Source: an uncultured Lachnospiraceae bacterium
GTDB taxonomy: Bacteria > Bacillota > Clostridia > Lachnospirales > Lachnospiraceae
Reading direction: 5' to 3'
DNA length: 35,981 nt
Assembly: GCA_947630125.1 (NCBI GenBank)
Contig: CANRGO010000017.1
Span: 1-35,981 of the forward strand
Part shown: positions 35,949-35,981 of the stretch, one piece after another
Layout of the letters: each line of letters starts with the position of its first letter
Position numbering within the stretch: the stretch's first letter is position 1
The notes under the pieces: generated by a model
Told to the model about the DNA's origin: nothing
Databases searched by the model: none
The model's input: the letters and a program-made list of their open reading frames with translations, nothing else
Program-made: the position numbers and the translations under genes

Positions 35949-35981
35949 ATGGCTCAAAGCATCATAAAATGGGCGTTTCTT
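35924..35981 (+). mobile_element. Possible 5' end of a group II intron inside miaB
   Basis: At the point where MiaB similarity ends the sequence reads GTGCG, the 5' consensus of many bacterial group II introns. The following bases are richer in G and C than the neighbouring genes and can form short hairpins such as GATG/CATC at 35948-35964. Insertion in the GGx-TGC codons, with removal by splicing, would restore TTFGC. The window ends 58 bases in, so no intron-encoded reverse transcriptase can be seen. A chimeric assembly end remains possible. Confidence 0.35.

Noticed and set aside
1-35981. CRISPR arrays, tRNA and rRNA genes, complete insertion sequences
   Set aside because: Gaps are all about 120 bases or shorter and none showed spaced repeats, cloverleaf folds or transposase frames.

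Overview
The window is an AT-rich stretch of a low-GC Gram-positive anaerobe, most likely a Lachnospiraceae or close clostridial relative. Supporting content: BspA-type leucine-rich surface proteins with sortase signals, an NfnAB-type bifurcating transhydrogenase, the redox repressor Rex, a probable Re-type citrate synthase beside NADP-isocitrate dehydrogenase, and formate-tetrahydrofolate ligase with FolD. Every gene I can support is on the + strand. The longest gap between genes is about 120 bases. I see no rRNA, tRNA, CRISPR array or intact insertion sequence.

Layout. 1-4859: two tandem cell-wall-anchored leucine-rich-repeat proteins, the first cut by the window start. 4856-8300: a three-gene unit (Re-citrate synthase-like enzyme, GntR/FCD regulator, NADP-isocitrate dehydrogenase) behind a strong promoter whose -10 box lies in a perfect 12-bp palindrome. 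8340-9724: rex and a coiled-coil protein, closed by a strong terminator. 9749-10903: alr. 10917-15606: a CNNM/CorC-type membrane protein, a YebC-family protein, a MetY-like sulfhydrylase and an unknown membrane protein. 15644-22221: FtsK/SpoIIIE, fhs, folD and a zinc-ribbon/TPR/chitobiase-like membrane protein. 22342-25003: nfnA, nfnB and a Dabb protein, then a strong terminator. 25003-33988: a zinc-ribbon membrane protein, rlmH, pyrimidine-nucleoside phosphorylase, a PgpH-like protein with damaged HD residues, ybeY, a SpoVB-like flippase and two flavoproteins. 33999-35948: proB, a YnzC-like protein, 5-formyl-THF cyclo-ligase and the first part of miaB.

How the genes work together. The citrate synthase-like enzyme and isocitrate dehydrogenase would feed 2-oxoglutarate and glutamate synthesis, and the regulator encoded between them probably controls its own operon. 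Isocitrate dehydrogenase and NfnAB both bear on NADPH supply, and Rex reads NADH/NAD+. Fhs, FolD and the cyclo-ligase handle one-carbon folates. FtsK, Alr and the flippase serve division, chromosome segregation and wall synthesis. YbeY and RlmH act on ribosomes.

The points most worth a second look are the palindromic operator at 4873-4884, the PgpH-like protein with an HQ in place of HD beside ybeY, and the abrupt loss of the miaB reading frame at about 35924, where the sequence changes to something that begins like a group II intron and runs to the end of the window.
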